NCBI RefSeq assembly: GCF_003344785.1
Contig: NZ_QPMK01000005.1
Span: 221,091-285,090, forward strand
Direction of reading: 5' to 3'
Length of the DNA: 64,000 nt
Source: Thalassococcus profundi
Lineage (GTDB): Bacteria > Pseudomonadota > Alphaproteobacteria > Rhodobacterales > Rhodobacteraceae
Shown here: positions 46,435 through 55,659 of the stretch, one piece after another
Layout of the letters: every line of letters begins with the position of its first letter
Position numbering within the stretch: the first letter of the stretch is position 1
Translations under genes and position numbers: made by a program
The notes under the pieces: model-generated
The model's database searches: none
What the model saw: only the letters and a program-made list of their open reading frames with translations
What the model was told of the DNA's origin: nothing

Positions 46435-47532
46435 CTAGCCCACCACCGGAAAGATGAAACACCGGTCACGCCGAACGGTCAGCCACATCGGCGTGCCGGG
46501 CTTGGGCAGGAAGACGTTGGGCACCGTCGCCTTGAGCACCACGTCTTCGTAGTCCATGCGGAACTCCACGAGGCTCTCGGACCCCATGAAGCGCGCGCGT
46601 TCGACCAAGCCGCGCGCAGGGGCGCCCTGCATGGGCGTGGGGTTCGGCCCGCGGCCGGCGCGGTCGAAGTCGATGCCGACGTGCTGCGGCCGGAAGACGA
46701 TATCGACCCGCGCGCCGTCGGGCTGGCCCGGCGTCAGGAACTGGCCGAACGGCGTGTCCACCAGCGCCCCCTTTACCGTTCCCTGCAAGACGTTGACATC
46801 GCTGAAGAACGCCACCGCCTCGCGGTCGGCGGGCGCGTTGTAGATGTTGTAGGGCGCGCCGCGCTGCACGATCCGGCCGTCGCGCATCAGCGCGATCTCG
46901 TCGGCCATGCGCATCGCCTCTTCGGGCTCGTGCGTGACCAGCAGCACGCTGGTCCCCTCTTCCTTCAGAAGCGCCAGAGTCTCGTCGCGGATGCCGTCGC
47001 GCAGCCGGTTGTCGAGCCCCGAGAAGGGCTCGTCCATCAGCATCACCCGCGGCTTCGGCGCCAACGCGCGGGCCAGCGCCACGCGCTGCTGTTCGCCACC
47101 CGACAGCTGGTGCGGATATTCGTCGATGAAGTGCAGCAATCCCACGCGGTCCAGCAGCTCCACCACCCGCTCGCGCTGCTCATGCTTCGAGCCGGACAGG
47201 CCGAAAGCCACGTTCCGACCCACGGTCAGGTGCGGAAACAATGCGAAGTCCTGGAACATCAGCCCGATCGACCGGCGCTCGGGCGGCACCCGGAACACCG
47301 TGTCGCAGATCAGGTTGCCATCGACGAGGATCTGGCCTTCGTCCTGCAGGTCGACCCCGGCGATCATCCGCAGCGTCGTCGACTTGCCGCAGCCCGACGG
47401 TCCCAGAAGGCAGGTGACATGCCCGGGCGCGATGCTCAGGCTGACGTCGTCCACAACCCGCTTGCCGTCGAACCGGCGCACGAGATTGCGGACTTCGAGC
47501 CGTGGAGCGGTCGGTGTGGCGGTGGCGGTCAC
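46435..47532 (-). CDS. ABC transporter ATPase, FbpC/PotA-like
   Basis: 365-residue ATPase of importers for iron(III), spermidine or similar. Walker A G-P-S-G-C-G-K-S-T near residue 45, signature L-S-G-G-E-Q-Q-R near 140, Walker B V-M-L-M-D-E-P near 160 and a switch His in V-T-H-E-P-E-E are intact. A C-terminal TOBE domain (270-365) regulates transport. A GTG start at 47532 follows AGAGG. No permease or binding protein is adjacent; the upstream gene 52 bp away is a symporter, so this is an orphan or shared ATPase. Confidence 0.88.
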   Translation of the reverse strand: MTATATPTAPRLEVRNLVRRFDGKRVVDDVSLSIAPGHVTCLLGPSGCGKSTTLRMIAGVDLQDEGQILVDGNLICDTVFRVPPERRSIGLMFQDFALFPHLTVGRNVAFGLSGSKHEQRERVVELLDRVGLLHFIDEYPHQLSGGEQQRVALARALAPKPRVMLMDEPFSGLDNRLRDGIRDETLALLKEEGTSVLLVTHEPEEAMRMADEIALMRDGRIVQRGAPYNIYNAPADREAVAFFSDVNVLQGTVKGALVDTPFGQFLTPGQPDGARVDIVFRPQHVGIDFDRAGRGPNPTPMQGAPARGLVERARFMGSESLVEFRMDYEDVVLKATVPNVFLPKPGTPMWLTVRRDRCFIFPVVG

Positions 47533-47584
47533 CGGGGCCTCTTGCGTATCCCGATGAAAATCATCGGATTTGAGCGCTGACGTA

Positions 47585-48961
47585 TCAGCCCGCCGGGACC
47601 TTCGCAACCCTGCGACTGCCCACCGCGACAGCGACAAAGCCGACGACCAGCACCGCGACGCAGATCACCAGAAGCTGCTCGTATTTGTGCCCCTCGGGCA
47701 GCAGCGCCGCCGCCCAGGCCGCCCCGCGCGCGAAATAGAGCACGGCCCCGACCATCGCGGCACCGAAAGCCACGAGGTAGGCCCAAAGTGCCACCTGGCG
47801 GCCCATCACCAGACCCGCGATCAGCACCGGTGCCAGGAACATGCTGGCGGTGCCGCTAACCGCCACCGCGTCGAAAAGCGTCTGGTTGCCCCAGAGCGTC
47901 AGCGCCGTGCCAAGCACCATCACCACCACCATCGCCACCCGTCCGCCGCCCAGGGTGCGGGGGGCGAGATGCAGCTCTTCCACCGCGAGCCGCGCCGACG
48001 AGGCCAGCGCCGAGTCGAGAGTCGAGAGCGCCGAAACCAGCAGCGATACCATCAGCAGGATGAAGACCCAGGGCGGGAACATCACCGCCCAGGTGCCGAT
48101 CAGCTCGCCCTGGTATTCGGCGCCCACGAGGCTTGCCTGGATGCCGAAAAAGCCGAAGGCGATGATGCAGAGCGCCGAGATCCAGAAGGCGTGCAGGAAG
48201 GACGCCCGCGTGGTGGCGGGATCGGCGAGGAACCCGCGGTCCATCATCACCGGGTCATGCGCCGGGTAGGAAAACACCTGCAACGCCGCCACCAGCAGCA
48301 GCACCCACCCGAGGTAGCCGCCCGAGGTGCCCGGCGCCGTGACCACGGCGCCCAGGTCGAAGCCGGGCATGGTCACCAGCGCGCCGAAGGCGATGACGAA
48401 GACCACGAGGAACACGCACATCTGCAGCACATCGGTGCGCAGCGCGGCACTCAGCCCGCCCCAGGCGGAATAGGCCAGACCCAGCACCGCCACGGTCAGG
48501 ATCGCCGCGGTGCCGCTGCCGGGCAGGATCGCGGCAAAGATCAGCCCCACCACCAGCAGGTTGGCAAAGACCTCGGACAGGAGCCGCAGCGCGATCACCA
48601 GGTTGTAGGCGCCGGTGCCCACCGGCCCGAACTGCCCGCGCAGCCAGTCCTGCACCGACCCTGCGCCTTTCGCCCGCAGCCGCGCCACGATGAAGCCGCC
48701 GGTCAGGAAGGAGCCGTAGTAGGCCGCATAAGCCAGCGTGCCGGCGATGCCGTAGAAGTAGCCGAGGATCGCCGAGTTCATCAGCGACCGGGCAAAGATC
48801 CAGGTGGTCACCTGGCTCAGCACCAGCACCCAGAGGCCAGGTGCCCGGCCATCGGTCCCGGCGCCGCCGAAAAAGCCCTCGACGCTGGCGCGGCGCGGCG
48901 CGGCCCAGAGGCTGGCCAGCAGGACAAGGCCGAAAACGGCGATCAGGGCATAGGCGGTCAT
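47585..48961 (-). CDS. Sodium:solute symporter (SSS family)
   Basis: 458-residue membrane protein with about 12-13 helices and SSS-family features: Y-F-Y-G-I-A-G-T-L, the D-V-L-Q-M motif near residue 200 and the Na+-site helix S-A-L-S-T-L-D-S-A-L near 300. The substrate is unknown. It is the first gene of a minus-strand pair with the ABC ATPase and is divergent from the acyl-CoA dehydrogenase gene. Confidence 0.88.
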   Translation of the reverse strand: MTAYALIAVFGLVLLASLWAAPRRASVEGFFGGAGTDGRAPGLWVLVLSQVTTWIFARSLMNSAILGYFYGIAGTLAYAAYYGSFLTGGFIVARLRAKGAGSVQDWLRGQFGPVGTGAYNLVIALRLLSEVFANLLVVGLIFAAILPGSGTAAILTVAVLGLAYSAWGGLSAALRTDVLQMCVFLVVFVIAFGALVTMPGFDLGAVVTAPGTSGGYLGWVLLLVAALQVFSYPAHDPVMMDRGFLADPATTRASFLHAFWISALCIIAFGFFGIQASLVGAEYQGELIGTWAVMFPPWVFILLMVSLLVSALSTLDSALASSARLAVEELHLAPRTLGGGRVAMVVVMVLGTALTLWGNQTLFDAVAVSGTASMFLAPVLIAGLVMGRQVALWAYLVAFGAAMVGAVLYFARGAAWAAALLPEGHKYEQLLVICVAVLVVGFVAVAVGSRRVAKVPAG

Positions 48962-49121
48962 GGGCTATCTCCGGAAGCTCGTTGGTAAAATCGCTATCTG
49001 CTGAGGCTGAGCCGCGCCAGAGATATTGCCCCGCGTGTCGGGAACGTGAACGGGCGCGAGCGGGCGCTTGGGCTTGGCGGATGCTTGGCGTAGGGTCCGT
49101 GAAAACCACTCCGAGGACCTC

Positions 49122-50273
49122 ATGACCGATCCCCACCAGGACCTGCGCGACGCGATCCGTGCGCTTTGCGCGACCTTCCCGCCCGAATATCACCGCCGCA
49201 TCGACGAAGAGCGCGGTTATCCCGAGGAATTCGTCGCGGCCCTGACCAAGGCCGGCTGGCTCGCGGCCCTCATTCCCGAGGAATACGGCGGTTCCGGCCT
49301 GGGCCTCAGCGAGGCCAGCGTCATCATGGAAGAGATCAACCGCGCCGGCGGCAATTCCGGCGCCTGTCACGGGCAGATGTACAACATGGGCACGCTGCTG
49401 CGGCACGGCTCGGCCGCGCAGAAAGCGGAGTACCTGCCGAAGATCGCCGCCGGAGAGCTGCGCCTGCAAAGCATGGGCGTGACCGAACCCACGACCGGCA
49501 CCGACACGACCAAGATCAAGACCACCGCCGAGCGCCACGGCGACCGCTATGTCATCAACGGCCAGAAGGTCTGGATCAGCCGCATCCAGCATTCCGACCT
49601 GATGATCCTGCTCGCCCGGACCACGCCTTTGGCGGAGGTCACCAAGAAGTCGCTCGGCATGTCGATCTTCCTCGTCGACCTGCACGCCGCCATCGGCAAC
49701 GGCCTGACTGTCAAGCCCATCCGCAACATGGTCAACCACGAGACCAACGAGCTGTTCTTCGACAATCTCGAGATTCCAGCGGAAAACCTTATCGGCGAGG
49801 AAGGCATGGGGTTCCGCTACATCCTCGACGGGCTCAACGCCGAACGCGCGCTGATTGCCGCGGAATGCATCGGCGACGGGCTGTGGTTCATCGACAAGGT
49901 GACCGCCTACGCCAAGGAGCGCGAGGTCTTCGGCCGGCCCATCGGCCAGAACCAGGGCGTGCAGTTCCCCATCGCCGAGGCGCATATCGAAGTGCAGGCG
50001 GCCGGGCTGATGCGCGACCGCGCCTGCGCCCTCTTCGACGCGAACCTGCCCTGCGGGACCGAAGCGAACATGGCCAAGTATCTCGCCGCCAAGGCCAGCT
50101 GGGAGGCCGCCAATGCCTGTCTCCAGTTCCACGGCGGCTTTGGTTTTGCCACCGAATACGATGTGGAGCGCAAGTTCCGCGAGACGCGGCTTTACCAGGT
50201 GGCGCCGATCTCGACCAACCTGATCCTGAGCCACGTGGCCGAGCACGTGCTGGGGCTGCCGCGGTCGTTTTGA
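49122..50273 (+). CDS. Acyl-CoA dehydrogenase
   Basis: 383-residue FAD enzyme that makes an alpha-beta double bond in acyl-CoA. The flavin/substrate segment A-V/S-T-E-P in this family is visible as M-G-V-T-E-P-T-T-G-T-D near residue 128. The region W-I-S-R follows, and F-H-G-G-F-G-F-A near residue 343 is the C-terminal signature. The catalytic base (Glu) position cannot be fixed by eye. ATG at 49122 gives M-T-D-P-H-Q-D-L. It is monocistronic and converges with arsJ. Confidence 0.9.
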   Translation: MTDPHQDLRDAIRALCATFPPEYHRRIDEERGYPEEFVAALTKAGWLAALIPEEYGGSGLGLSEASVIMEEINRAGGNSGACHGQMYNMGTLLRHGSAAQKAEYLPKIAAGELRLQSMGVTEPTTGTDTTKIKTTAERHGDRYVINGQKVWISRIQHSDLMILLARTTPLAEVTKKSLGMSIFLVDLHAAIGNGLTVKPIRNMVNHETNELFFDNLEIPAENLIGEEGMGFRYILDGLNAERALIAAECIGDGLWFIDKVTAYAKEREVFGRPIGQNQGVQFPIAEAHIEVQAAGLMRDRACALFDANLPCGTEANMAKYLAAKASWEAANACLQFHGGFGFATEYDVERKFRETRLYQVAPISTNLILSHVAEHVLGLPRSF

Positions 50274-50314
50274 AACAGCGTGGGCAAAGTCGTGACAGCG
50301 CCGAACCGCGGGGT

Positions 50315-50359
50315 GGCACGGATTCAAGCCGAAGGCGCCGTGCCTGCGCCGACCCGCCC
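50315..50359 (-). repeat. Dispersed GC-rich repeat B, copy 3
   Basis: Reverse-oriented copy: on the minus strand GGGCGGGTCGGCGCAGG... ending GATTCCGTGCC-like sequence (GGCACGGATTC on the plus strand). Another partial palindrome (CGCGGGTCGGCGCTGG) lies at 50457-50472. It occupies the 206 bp between two convergent genes, acyl-CoA dehydrogenase and arsJ, in which nothing else was seen. Confidence 0.65.
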
Positions 50360-50479
50360 CCCGGGGCGGCGCTTTGGCTGAGCTAGGCGCAGAGCTGCCG
50401 CTGTGTGCGGATGTGGCGAGCATAAAGTTGCTAGCGGCGCGGTCCGCAGCGCCACCCCGCGGGTCGGCGCTGGCACCGC

Positions 50480-51733
50480 TTACCCCGCCCGCAGCTTTCC
50501 CGCCGCCAACGCGCTCAGCCCGACCATCACGCCCGCCGTGGCCAGGCACAAGGCCACGCCGCCAAGCTGGTAAGTCAGCCCCGACAGCAGCGTGCCCAGC
50601 AGCCGCCCGGCTGCGTTGGCCATGTAGTAGAACCCAACATCCATCGTGACCCGCGCGCCGGTGGTAAAGGACAGGATCAGGTAGGAATGCAGCGATGAAT
50701 TGATGGCGAAGATCGCGCCGAAGACGAGCAGCCCCGCCACCAAAGCCACCGTGAGCCAATCCGCCGGCGCCCCCGCCGCCCAGACCAGCGCCGCCAGCAC
50801 CAGCGGCACACCCGTCAGCGCCAGTGCCCAGCCGCGCGCGGCGCGAACGAGGTCGGCCTCGGGGCGCGTATCGGCGCGCAGCAGCCGTGGCGCCCAGCCC
50901 TGAACCGCTCCGTAAAGGATGGTCCAGACCGCCATGAAGCTGCCGATCAGGAAGAACGCCGCGCGGTTGCCCGCCTCGGATCCGTCCGACAGCACCGCGT
51001 AGAAATAGATCGGGATGCCGACGACGAACCAAACGTCCCGCGCGCCGAACAGGACCACCCGCGCCGCGCTCAGCCAGTTGACGTTGGCGTTCTTGGAAAA
51101 CACCTCGCGGAACTTGGCGTCCTTACGGCCCACCGGCAGGCCCGTGGGCATCCGCAGCACCACCGCGAGCAGGATCAGCGCCAGCACCGCCGCCATGCCC
51201 AACACCGACGGAACAAACCCCGCCAGCGCCAGCAGGCCCGCGCCCAGCAGGAAGCCCAGGCCCTTCACCGCGTTCTTCGACCCGGTGAGCAGCGCCACCC
51301 AGCGGAACAGACCACCCTGCGCGGACGGCGCCAGCAGCTTGACCGCGGACTTGGAGCTCATCTTGGCCAGATCCTTGGCCACGCCGGACGCGCCCTGCAC
51401 TGCCATGACAAAGACCACCGACGCCGTTATCGACCACGCGGGGTCAAGCTGCGCCAGCGCCAGCAGCGCCGCCACCTGAAGCCCTAGCCCCGCATAGAGC
51501 GTCGAGGTCAGGCCGAAACGCGCCGCGATCCAGCCGGCGCAGAGGTTCGTCACCACGCCGGCGATTTCATAAAGCACAAAGAGATAGGCCAGCTGCACCG
51601 GCGAAAAGCCCAGCGTGTGAAAGTGCAGCAGCACCAGCATCCGCAGCGCGCCGTCGGTGAGCATGAAAGCCCAATACGCCGCGGTCACCGCGATATAGGC
51701 CGGGAGGCCCTCGGGCCGGGTGGCAGCGGTCAC
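50480..51733 (-). CDS. arsJ: Organoarsenical efflux MFS transporter ArsJ
   Basis: 417-residue major-facilitator protein with about 12 helices, matching ArsJ, which exports 1-arseno-3-phosphoglycerate. Recognisable segments are [29 protein letters not shown] and [10 protein letters not shown]. The GTG start overlaps the GAPDH stop by 4 bp, so the exporter is translationally coupled to the enzyme that makes its substrate. Confidence 0.92.
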   Translation of the reverse strand: MTAATRPEGLPAYIAVTAAYWAFMLTDGALRMLVLLHFHTLGFSPVQLAYLFVLYEIAGVVTNLCAGWIAARFGLTSTLYAGLGLQVAALLALAQLDPAWSITASVVFVMAVQGASGVAKDLAKMSSKSAVKLLAPSAQGGLFRWVALLTGSKNAVKGLGFLLGAGLLALAGFVPSVLGMAAVLALILLAVVLRMPTGLPVGRKDAKFREVFSKNANVNWLSAARVVLFGARDVWFVVGIPIYFYAVLSDGSEAGNRAAFFLIGSFMAVWTILYGAVQGWAPRLLRADTRPEADLVRAARGWALALTGVPLVLAALVWAAGAPADWLTVALVAGLLVFGAIFAINSSLHSYLILSFTTGARVTMDVGFYYMANAAGRLLGTLLSGLTYQLGGVALCLATAGVMVGLSALAAGKLRAG

Positions 51734-52728
51734 AGCGACGCCCCCACCATCCGCGCCACGTCCACCAGCCGGTGCGCATATCCCCATTCGTTGTCGTACC
51801 AGGCGTAGACCTTTACCTGCGTGCCGTCCGTGACCATGGTCGACGGCGCATCGACGATGCTCGAGCGCGGGTCGTTGGTGTAATCGGTCGACACCAGCGG
51901 CCGCTCTTCATAGCCCAGGATGCCGTTCAGCGGCCCCTCTGCGGCGGCCTTGAAAAGCCCGTTGACCTCCGCCGCATCGGTGGCGCGCTCCACCTCAAAG
52001 ACGCAATCGGTGAGCGACGCGTTGAGCAGCGGCACCCGCACCGCGTGGCCGTTCAGCTTGCCGGTGAGTTCCGGGTAGATCAGCGTGATCGCCGTGGCGC
52101 TGCCGGTGGTCGTCGGGATCAGCGCGTTGAGCGCGGATCGCGCGCGGCGCAGGTCCTTGGCAGGCCGGTCGACGATGGTCTGGGTGTTGGTCACGTCATG
52201 GATTGTCGTGATCATCCCGTGCTTTATGCCCAGGTTCTCATGTATCACCTTCACTACCGGCGCGAGGCAATTGGTGGTGCAGCTGGCGGCCGTGACGATC
52301 CGGTGCGTGGCCGGATCGTAGATGTCGTGATTGACCCCGTAGACGATGTTGGCGACGCCCGGATCCTTGACCGGGGCCGAGACGACGACCTTCTGCACCC
52401 CGGCGTCGAAATAGGGCTGAAGCTTGGCCGCGGTCTTGAACACGCCGGTGCAGTCGATCACCACGTCGACGCCGTCGAGCGGCAGGTCCTCGATCCGGGA
52501 TTTCCCATGGCAGGCAATACGTTGCCCGTCGATGCTGAGGCTTATGTCATCCGCCGAAAACGCCGCGGGCCAGCGCCCGTGCACCGTATCGAACTCCAGC
52601 AGATGCGCATGCATCGCAGGATCGCCTACCGCGTCGTTGATCCAGGCGATCTCGGCCCCGCTTTCCAGCAGCGGGCGCAGCGCCAGCTTGCCGATGCGGC
52701 CCAGTCCGTTCAGGGCGTAAGTGGTCAT
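51730..52728 (-). CDS. Ars-operon glyceraldehyde-3-phosphate dehydrogenase
   Basis: 332-residue GAPDH with the NAD loop G-L-G-R-I-G-K, the catalytic A-S-C-T-T-N-C near residue 149 and a normal C-terminus W-Y-D-N-E-W-G-Y. In ars operons this enzyme accepts arsenate in place of phosphate to form 1-arseno-3-phosphoglycerate, which ArsJ expels. Its ATG overlaps the arsR-arsC stop and its stop overlaps arsJ, which ties it to arsenic rather than to central glycolysis. Confidence 0.93.
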   Translation of the reverse strand: MTTYALNGLGRIGKLALRPLLESGAEIAWINDAVGDPAMHAHLLEFDTVHGRWPAAFSADDISLSIDGQRIACHGKSRIEDLPLDGVDVVIDCTGVFKTAAKLQPYFDAGVQKVVVSAPVKDPGVANIVYGVNHDIYDPATHRIVTAASCTTNCLAPVVKVIHENLGIKHGMITTIHDVTNTQTIVDRPAKDLRRARSALNALIPTTTGSATAITLIYPELTGKLNGHAVRVPLLNASLTDCVFEVERATDAAEVNGLFKAAAEGPLNGILGYEERPLVSTDYTNDPRSSIVDAPSTMVTDGTQVKVYAWYDNEWGYAHRLVDVARMVGASL

Positions 52729-53564
52729 GCGCTCTCTTCTTTCAGGTGTGCGATCTCGTCGACCCGCGCCTGCAGCGACAACCGGTCGAGGCTGTCCAGC
52801 GGCAGCGCCGTGAAGAGTGCGATGCGGTTCCGCAGCGCGCCATAGGCCTGCTGGAAGGCCAACTTGCGCTCGGCTTCCGTCCCGGTCGCCTTGACGGGAT
52901 CGGGCTGGCCCCAATGCGCCGAAATCGGCTGCCCCGGCCAGGGCGGGCAGTCCTCGTTGGCGGCCCGGTCGCAGACGGTAAAGACGAAATCCAGCACCGG
53001 CGCGCCCTCGCCCTGGAATTCGGACACATGCTTGGCGCGCAGGCCGGACACGTCATGGCCCTTGGCCTCGAGCAGGGCGACGGCCTGCGGGTTCAACTCG
53101 GACCGCGGCTGCGTCCCGGCGGAACAGGCCTCGAAGCGGTCGCCCGCCAGGTCGCGCAGCAGGGTTTCGGCAAAGATCGACCGGGCGGAATTGCCGGTGC
53201 AGATGAAGAGTACGCGGTATTTTCGGTTGGTCACAGGATGTTCCCCCGGAGCATGAAGGAGACCCGGCAGACATTGCGCGGGTCGGTTGCGGCAGCAATC
53301 GGCCAGGACGTAGGTCAGAAGGTCACCCGCCGCTTCGACATCGGCGCTGTAGAGCAGCGATGTGCCCTGCCGCTGCTGGCGGATCAGACCCGCCTCGCGC
53401 AGCGCCGACAGGTAGACCGACAGGGTCGAGGCGCGCAGGTCCAGCACCTGCGCGATCTCTCCGGCGGCCAGCCGGTCGGGATAGCGGCGCATCAGCAGGC
53501 GAAAGATGGCCAGCCGCTGCGGGTGGCCAAGCGTTGCAAACAGGTAGGTGGGCTCTATTTCCAT
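52725..53564 (-). CDS. ArsR-ArsC fusion: arsenic repressor and arsenate reductase
   Basis: 279-residue fusion. Residues 1-95 are an ArsR winged helix ([10 protein letters not shown], recognition helix [10 protein letters not shown]) ending in cysteine-rich [10 protein letters not shown] that may bind arsenite. Residues 115-270 form a thioredoxin-coupled ArsC: C-T-G-N-S-A-R loop, then the redox pair in [14 protein letters not shown]. The ATG at 53564 lies inside the likely operator, and a TTG at 53597 would add 11 residues. It leads the operon with GAPDH and arsJ, with which it overlaps. Confidence 0.92.
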   Translation of the reverse strand: MEIEPTYLFATLGHPQRLAIFRLLMRRYPDRLAAGEIAQVLDLRASTLSVYLSALREAGLIRQQRQGTSLLYSADVEAAGDLLTYVLADCCRNRPAQCLPGLLHAPGEHPVTNRKYRVLFICTGNSARSIFAETLLRDLAGDRFEACSAGTQPRSELNPQAVALLEAKGHDVSGLRAKHVSEFQGEGAPVLDFVFTVCDRAANEDCPPWPGQPISAHWGQPDPVKATGTEAERKLAFQQAYGALRNRIALFTALPLDSLDRLSLQARVDEIAHLKEESA

Positions 53565-53577
53565 ATTTCGTGAAATA
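53564..53577 (-). promoter_or_regulatory. Palindromic operator overlapping the arsR-arsC start
   Basis: TATTTC-GT-GAAATA, a perfect 6-bp inverted repeat immediately before and touching the start codon at 53564. Upstream on the minus strand, TTGCCT and TATTGC separated by 17 bp may be the -35 and -10 boxes. A dimeric ArsR bound here would block initiation and also cover the ribosome start. Confidence 0.6.
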
Positions 53578-53623
53578 CCGAAGTTTTGTATCGGCAATAT
53601 GACACGCGCACCCTCCAGGCAAG

Positions 53624-53652
53624 AAAAAAGCGGCCCCCTGATAGGGGACCGC
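53624..53652 (-). terminator. Terminator ending the stress operon side
   Basis: On the minus strand: GCGG and CCCC arms separated by a one-base mismatch, TATCA loop, matching GGGG and CCGC arms, then six T residues. It lies 31 bp past the stop of the small membrane protein gene and directly before the ars promoter region, separating the two operons. Confidence 0.75.
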
Positions 53653-53682
53653 CTTCTGTCGAGATGGGGGGAGGGAAACCGC

Positions 53683-53835
53683 CTAGTGGCGTGATAGCCT
53701 GTCGTCCTGACGTTGGCTGGAGCGTTGTCTTTCGCTCCGGTCGGTCAAATCCTGCCGTCTCCGGCCGGTCATGGCCAGGATCAAGGCCGCTATCAAAAAG
53801 AGGCCGGTCAAACCCCCGACAAACACGTCGGTCAT
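53683..53835 (-). CDS. Small single-pass membrane protein, unknown
   Basis: 50 residues: an N-terminal membrane helix (about residues 5-25, V-F-V-G-G-L-T-G-L-F-L-I) followed by an Arg/Gln/Asp-rich cytoplasmic tail. The ATG at 53835 follows GGAGA. It lies 114 bp after the amidotransferase gene and just before a terminator that fits it, which supports a real short gene. No family was recognised. Confidence 0.6.
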   Translation of the reverse strand: MTDVFVGGLTGLFLIAALILAMTGRRRQDLTDRSERQRSSQRQDDRLSRH

Positions 53836-53949
53836 TGCACTCTCCTTGTCTACGTTCACCGGATCAACGCGAAGGGGGTGCGCCGGTTCCGCCAAAAGCT
53901 GCGAAATCGGGGTATACTGTGGCATTCCGGAAACAGGGGTGTTGCGCGG

Positions 53950-54684
53950 CTACCCGCTGCGCCGCGCGGCTTCAAGGTTGGCTTCAGCTTCCGCGGCCTC
54001 GAGCTGGCCTGTGCTGGCCATGCGGGCGCGGGCCGCTTCGACAAGTGCCTTGAACAGACGCCGGTGGGCGCGGCGGTAGAACAGGTGTTCCGGGTGCCAC
54101 TGAACACCGAGCGCAAAGGGATCACGGATGCGTTCGATGGCCTGGACCATGCCGCCCTCGTCCCGCGCCACGGCCCGAAGCCCGCGGCCCAGCTTGTCCA
54201 CCGCCTGGGTGTGCAGGGCGTTCACGTCCAGGCATTCGCGGCGCGTCACCCGATAGATGAGGCTGTCCTCGGTGAGGGTCACGCGCTTCTTGGGCAGGAT
54301 CGTCTTGACGAAGCGGGAGTTGTAGACGCTGTAGGCTTCCTGGTGCAGCGTGCCGCCCAGCACGACGTTGAGCATCTGCGAACCGCGGCAGATCCCGAGG
54401 ATCGGCAGGTCGGTGTCGAAGGCCGCGCGCAGCACGCTGCTTTCCATCTCGTCGCGGTCGGGATCAAGCCGGACGCCCATGCGCAATTCGCCGCCATAGA
54501 GCGTGGGCGCGATGTCGTCACCGCCGCCGATGATCACGCCATCGACCGTCGCCACGTCGACAGCCTCGCGGCTTTGCCAGCGCACCGCGCGCCCGCCGGC
54601 CAGCCAGACGTTCAGCGCCATCAGCGGATAGACCCGCCAGCCCGAGCGCCGGGACACGGTGACACCGATCATCGGCCTGCTCAA
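53950..54684 (-). CDS. Class I glutamine amidotransferase-like hydrolase (PuuD/C26 type)
   Basis: 244-residue protein with the gamma-glutamyl hydrolase/amidotransferase fold. The nucleophile is in L-G-I-C-R-G-S-Q near residue 100, and the His-Glu pair in Q-W-H-P-E-H near 205. Such enzymes hydrolyse gamma-glutamyl amides (for example gamma-glutamyl-GABA) or supply ammonia. Its ATG overlaps the stop of the amidoligase gene, so the two products probably act on the same molecule in opposite or successive steps. Substrate is unknown. Confidence 0.87.
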   Translation of the reverse strand: MSRPMIGVTVSRRSGWRVYPLMALNVWLAGGRAVRWQSREAVDVATVDGVIIGGGDDIAPTLYGGELRMGVRLDPDRDEMESSVLRAAFDTDLPILGICRGSQMLNVVLGGTLHQEAYSVYNSRFVKTILPKKRVTLTEDSLIYRVTRRECLDVNALHTQAVDKLGRGLRAVARDEGGMVQAIERIRDPFALGVQWHPEHLFYRRAHRRLFKALVEAARARMASTGQLEAAEAEANLEAARRSG

Positions 54685-55646
54685 TGTCCTGCCTCCTCGA
54701 TCAGCTGGCGCGACCGCTTGGCCCAGTCGCCACGGGTGGTCAGAAGCGCGTCGCGATGGTCGCGCCAGGCGTTCCGCAGCCTGTCCATCAACGCATCATC
54801 CCCGGCGATACGCTCGACCCAGACCCAACGGTTCCATTCCAGCGCCAGCGACCAGTCGGCTTCGTCGATGCGGCAGTCGGGCAGGCGCAGGTGGAAAGTC
54901 GGGCGGCCCTTGACGCCGGCAAGGTCCAGTTTTTGCGCCACCCGGTCGCGGTCGAGATGGGTGAAGAGCGCAATCATGTCGAGCGCATAGTTCCGCGAGG
55001 CCGCATGGTGCAGATAGAGGTCGATCAACCCGGTCAGATCGGCGGGCGGATCCTTGACCAGCGCGTCGATCAGGCCGCGCGGATAGGGATCGACAAAGGG
55101 CAGCACCCGCCGCGACAGGTCGATATGCGCATCCTCGCGCAGGCAATCCTCGGCGAGGGCGAAGGCGGTGAGCACCGGCAGGATCGCGTCGATGGTGGGC
55201 GACGTGATCTCGGGATTGAAATGCACGCCGAAGCCCAGGAACAGCCCGGCGCGCGTGCCCGTGGCCCCTGCCCCGCGCAGCGCGTCCATCAGGTGGTCGA
55301 GCCGGGCAATCTGCAGCGGCGAAACCGGTTCGGTGACGATCTCGACGGGCACGACACTGCCCGCGAGTTCGCGCATCCGCCCCGCCAACCCGTCCTTGGC
55401 CTCGTTCAGGAAGCGGCTGTCGAGATAGACCTCGATATCGCCCACCTCTGTTCCGGAGACCAACTTGCCCCTCTGCGCCTCCTGCACCTTGCCGCCAAAG
55501 GTGTCGGCCACCAGCCGTGCCACGTCCTCTTCGGGCAAGCCGCCCAGTTCGATTTCGACACCGACGCGGCGCGCGGCGCCTGCGGCGGTCTGCGGCCGCG
55601 GCAATGGCGCGATCTCCGGGCGATGCGGGTGGTCCTGCGCGTTCAT
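54681..55646 (-). CDS. Putative amidoligase (glutamine-synthetase-like fold)
   Basis: 321-residue protein of the Amidoligase_2 (PF12224-type) family, predicted to make amide or peptide bonds from ATP. The first metal/ATP motif is visible as V-G-V-E-I-E-L-G-G near residue 28, later G-F-G-V-H-F-N-P-E near residue 145, and R-P-T-F-H-L-R-L near 260. The ATG at 55646 lies only 13 bp after the histidine-kinase stop, and the gene overlaps the amidotransferase gene. Pairing of such amidoligases with glutamine-amidotransferase-fold enzymes is known from comparative genomics; the small-molecule or protein target is not known. Confidence 0.82.
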   Translation of the reverse strand: MNAQDHPHRPEIAPLPRPQTAAGAARRVGVEIELGGLPEEDVARLVADTFGGKVQEAQRGKLVSGTEVGDIEVYLDSRFLNEAKDGLAGRMRELAGSVVPVEIVTEPVSPLQIARLDHLMDALRGAGATGTRAGLFLGFGVHFNPEITSPTIDAILPVLTAFALAEDCLREDAHIDLSRRVLPFVDPYPRGLIDALVKDPPADLTGLIDLYLHHAASRNYALDMIALFTHLDRDRVAQKLDLAGVKGRPTFHLRLPDCRIDEADWSLALEWNRWVWVERIAGDDALMDRLRNAWRDHRDALLTTRGDWAKRSRQLIEEAGH

Positions 55647-55659
55647 GGGCGGGGGCCTC

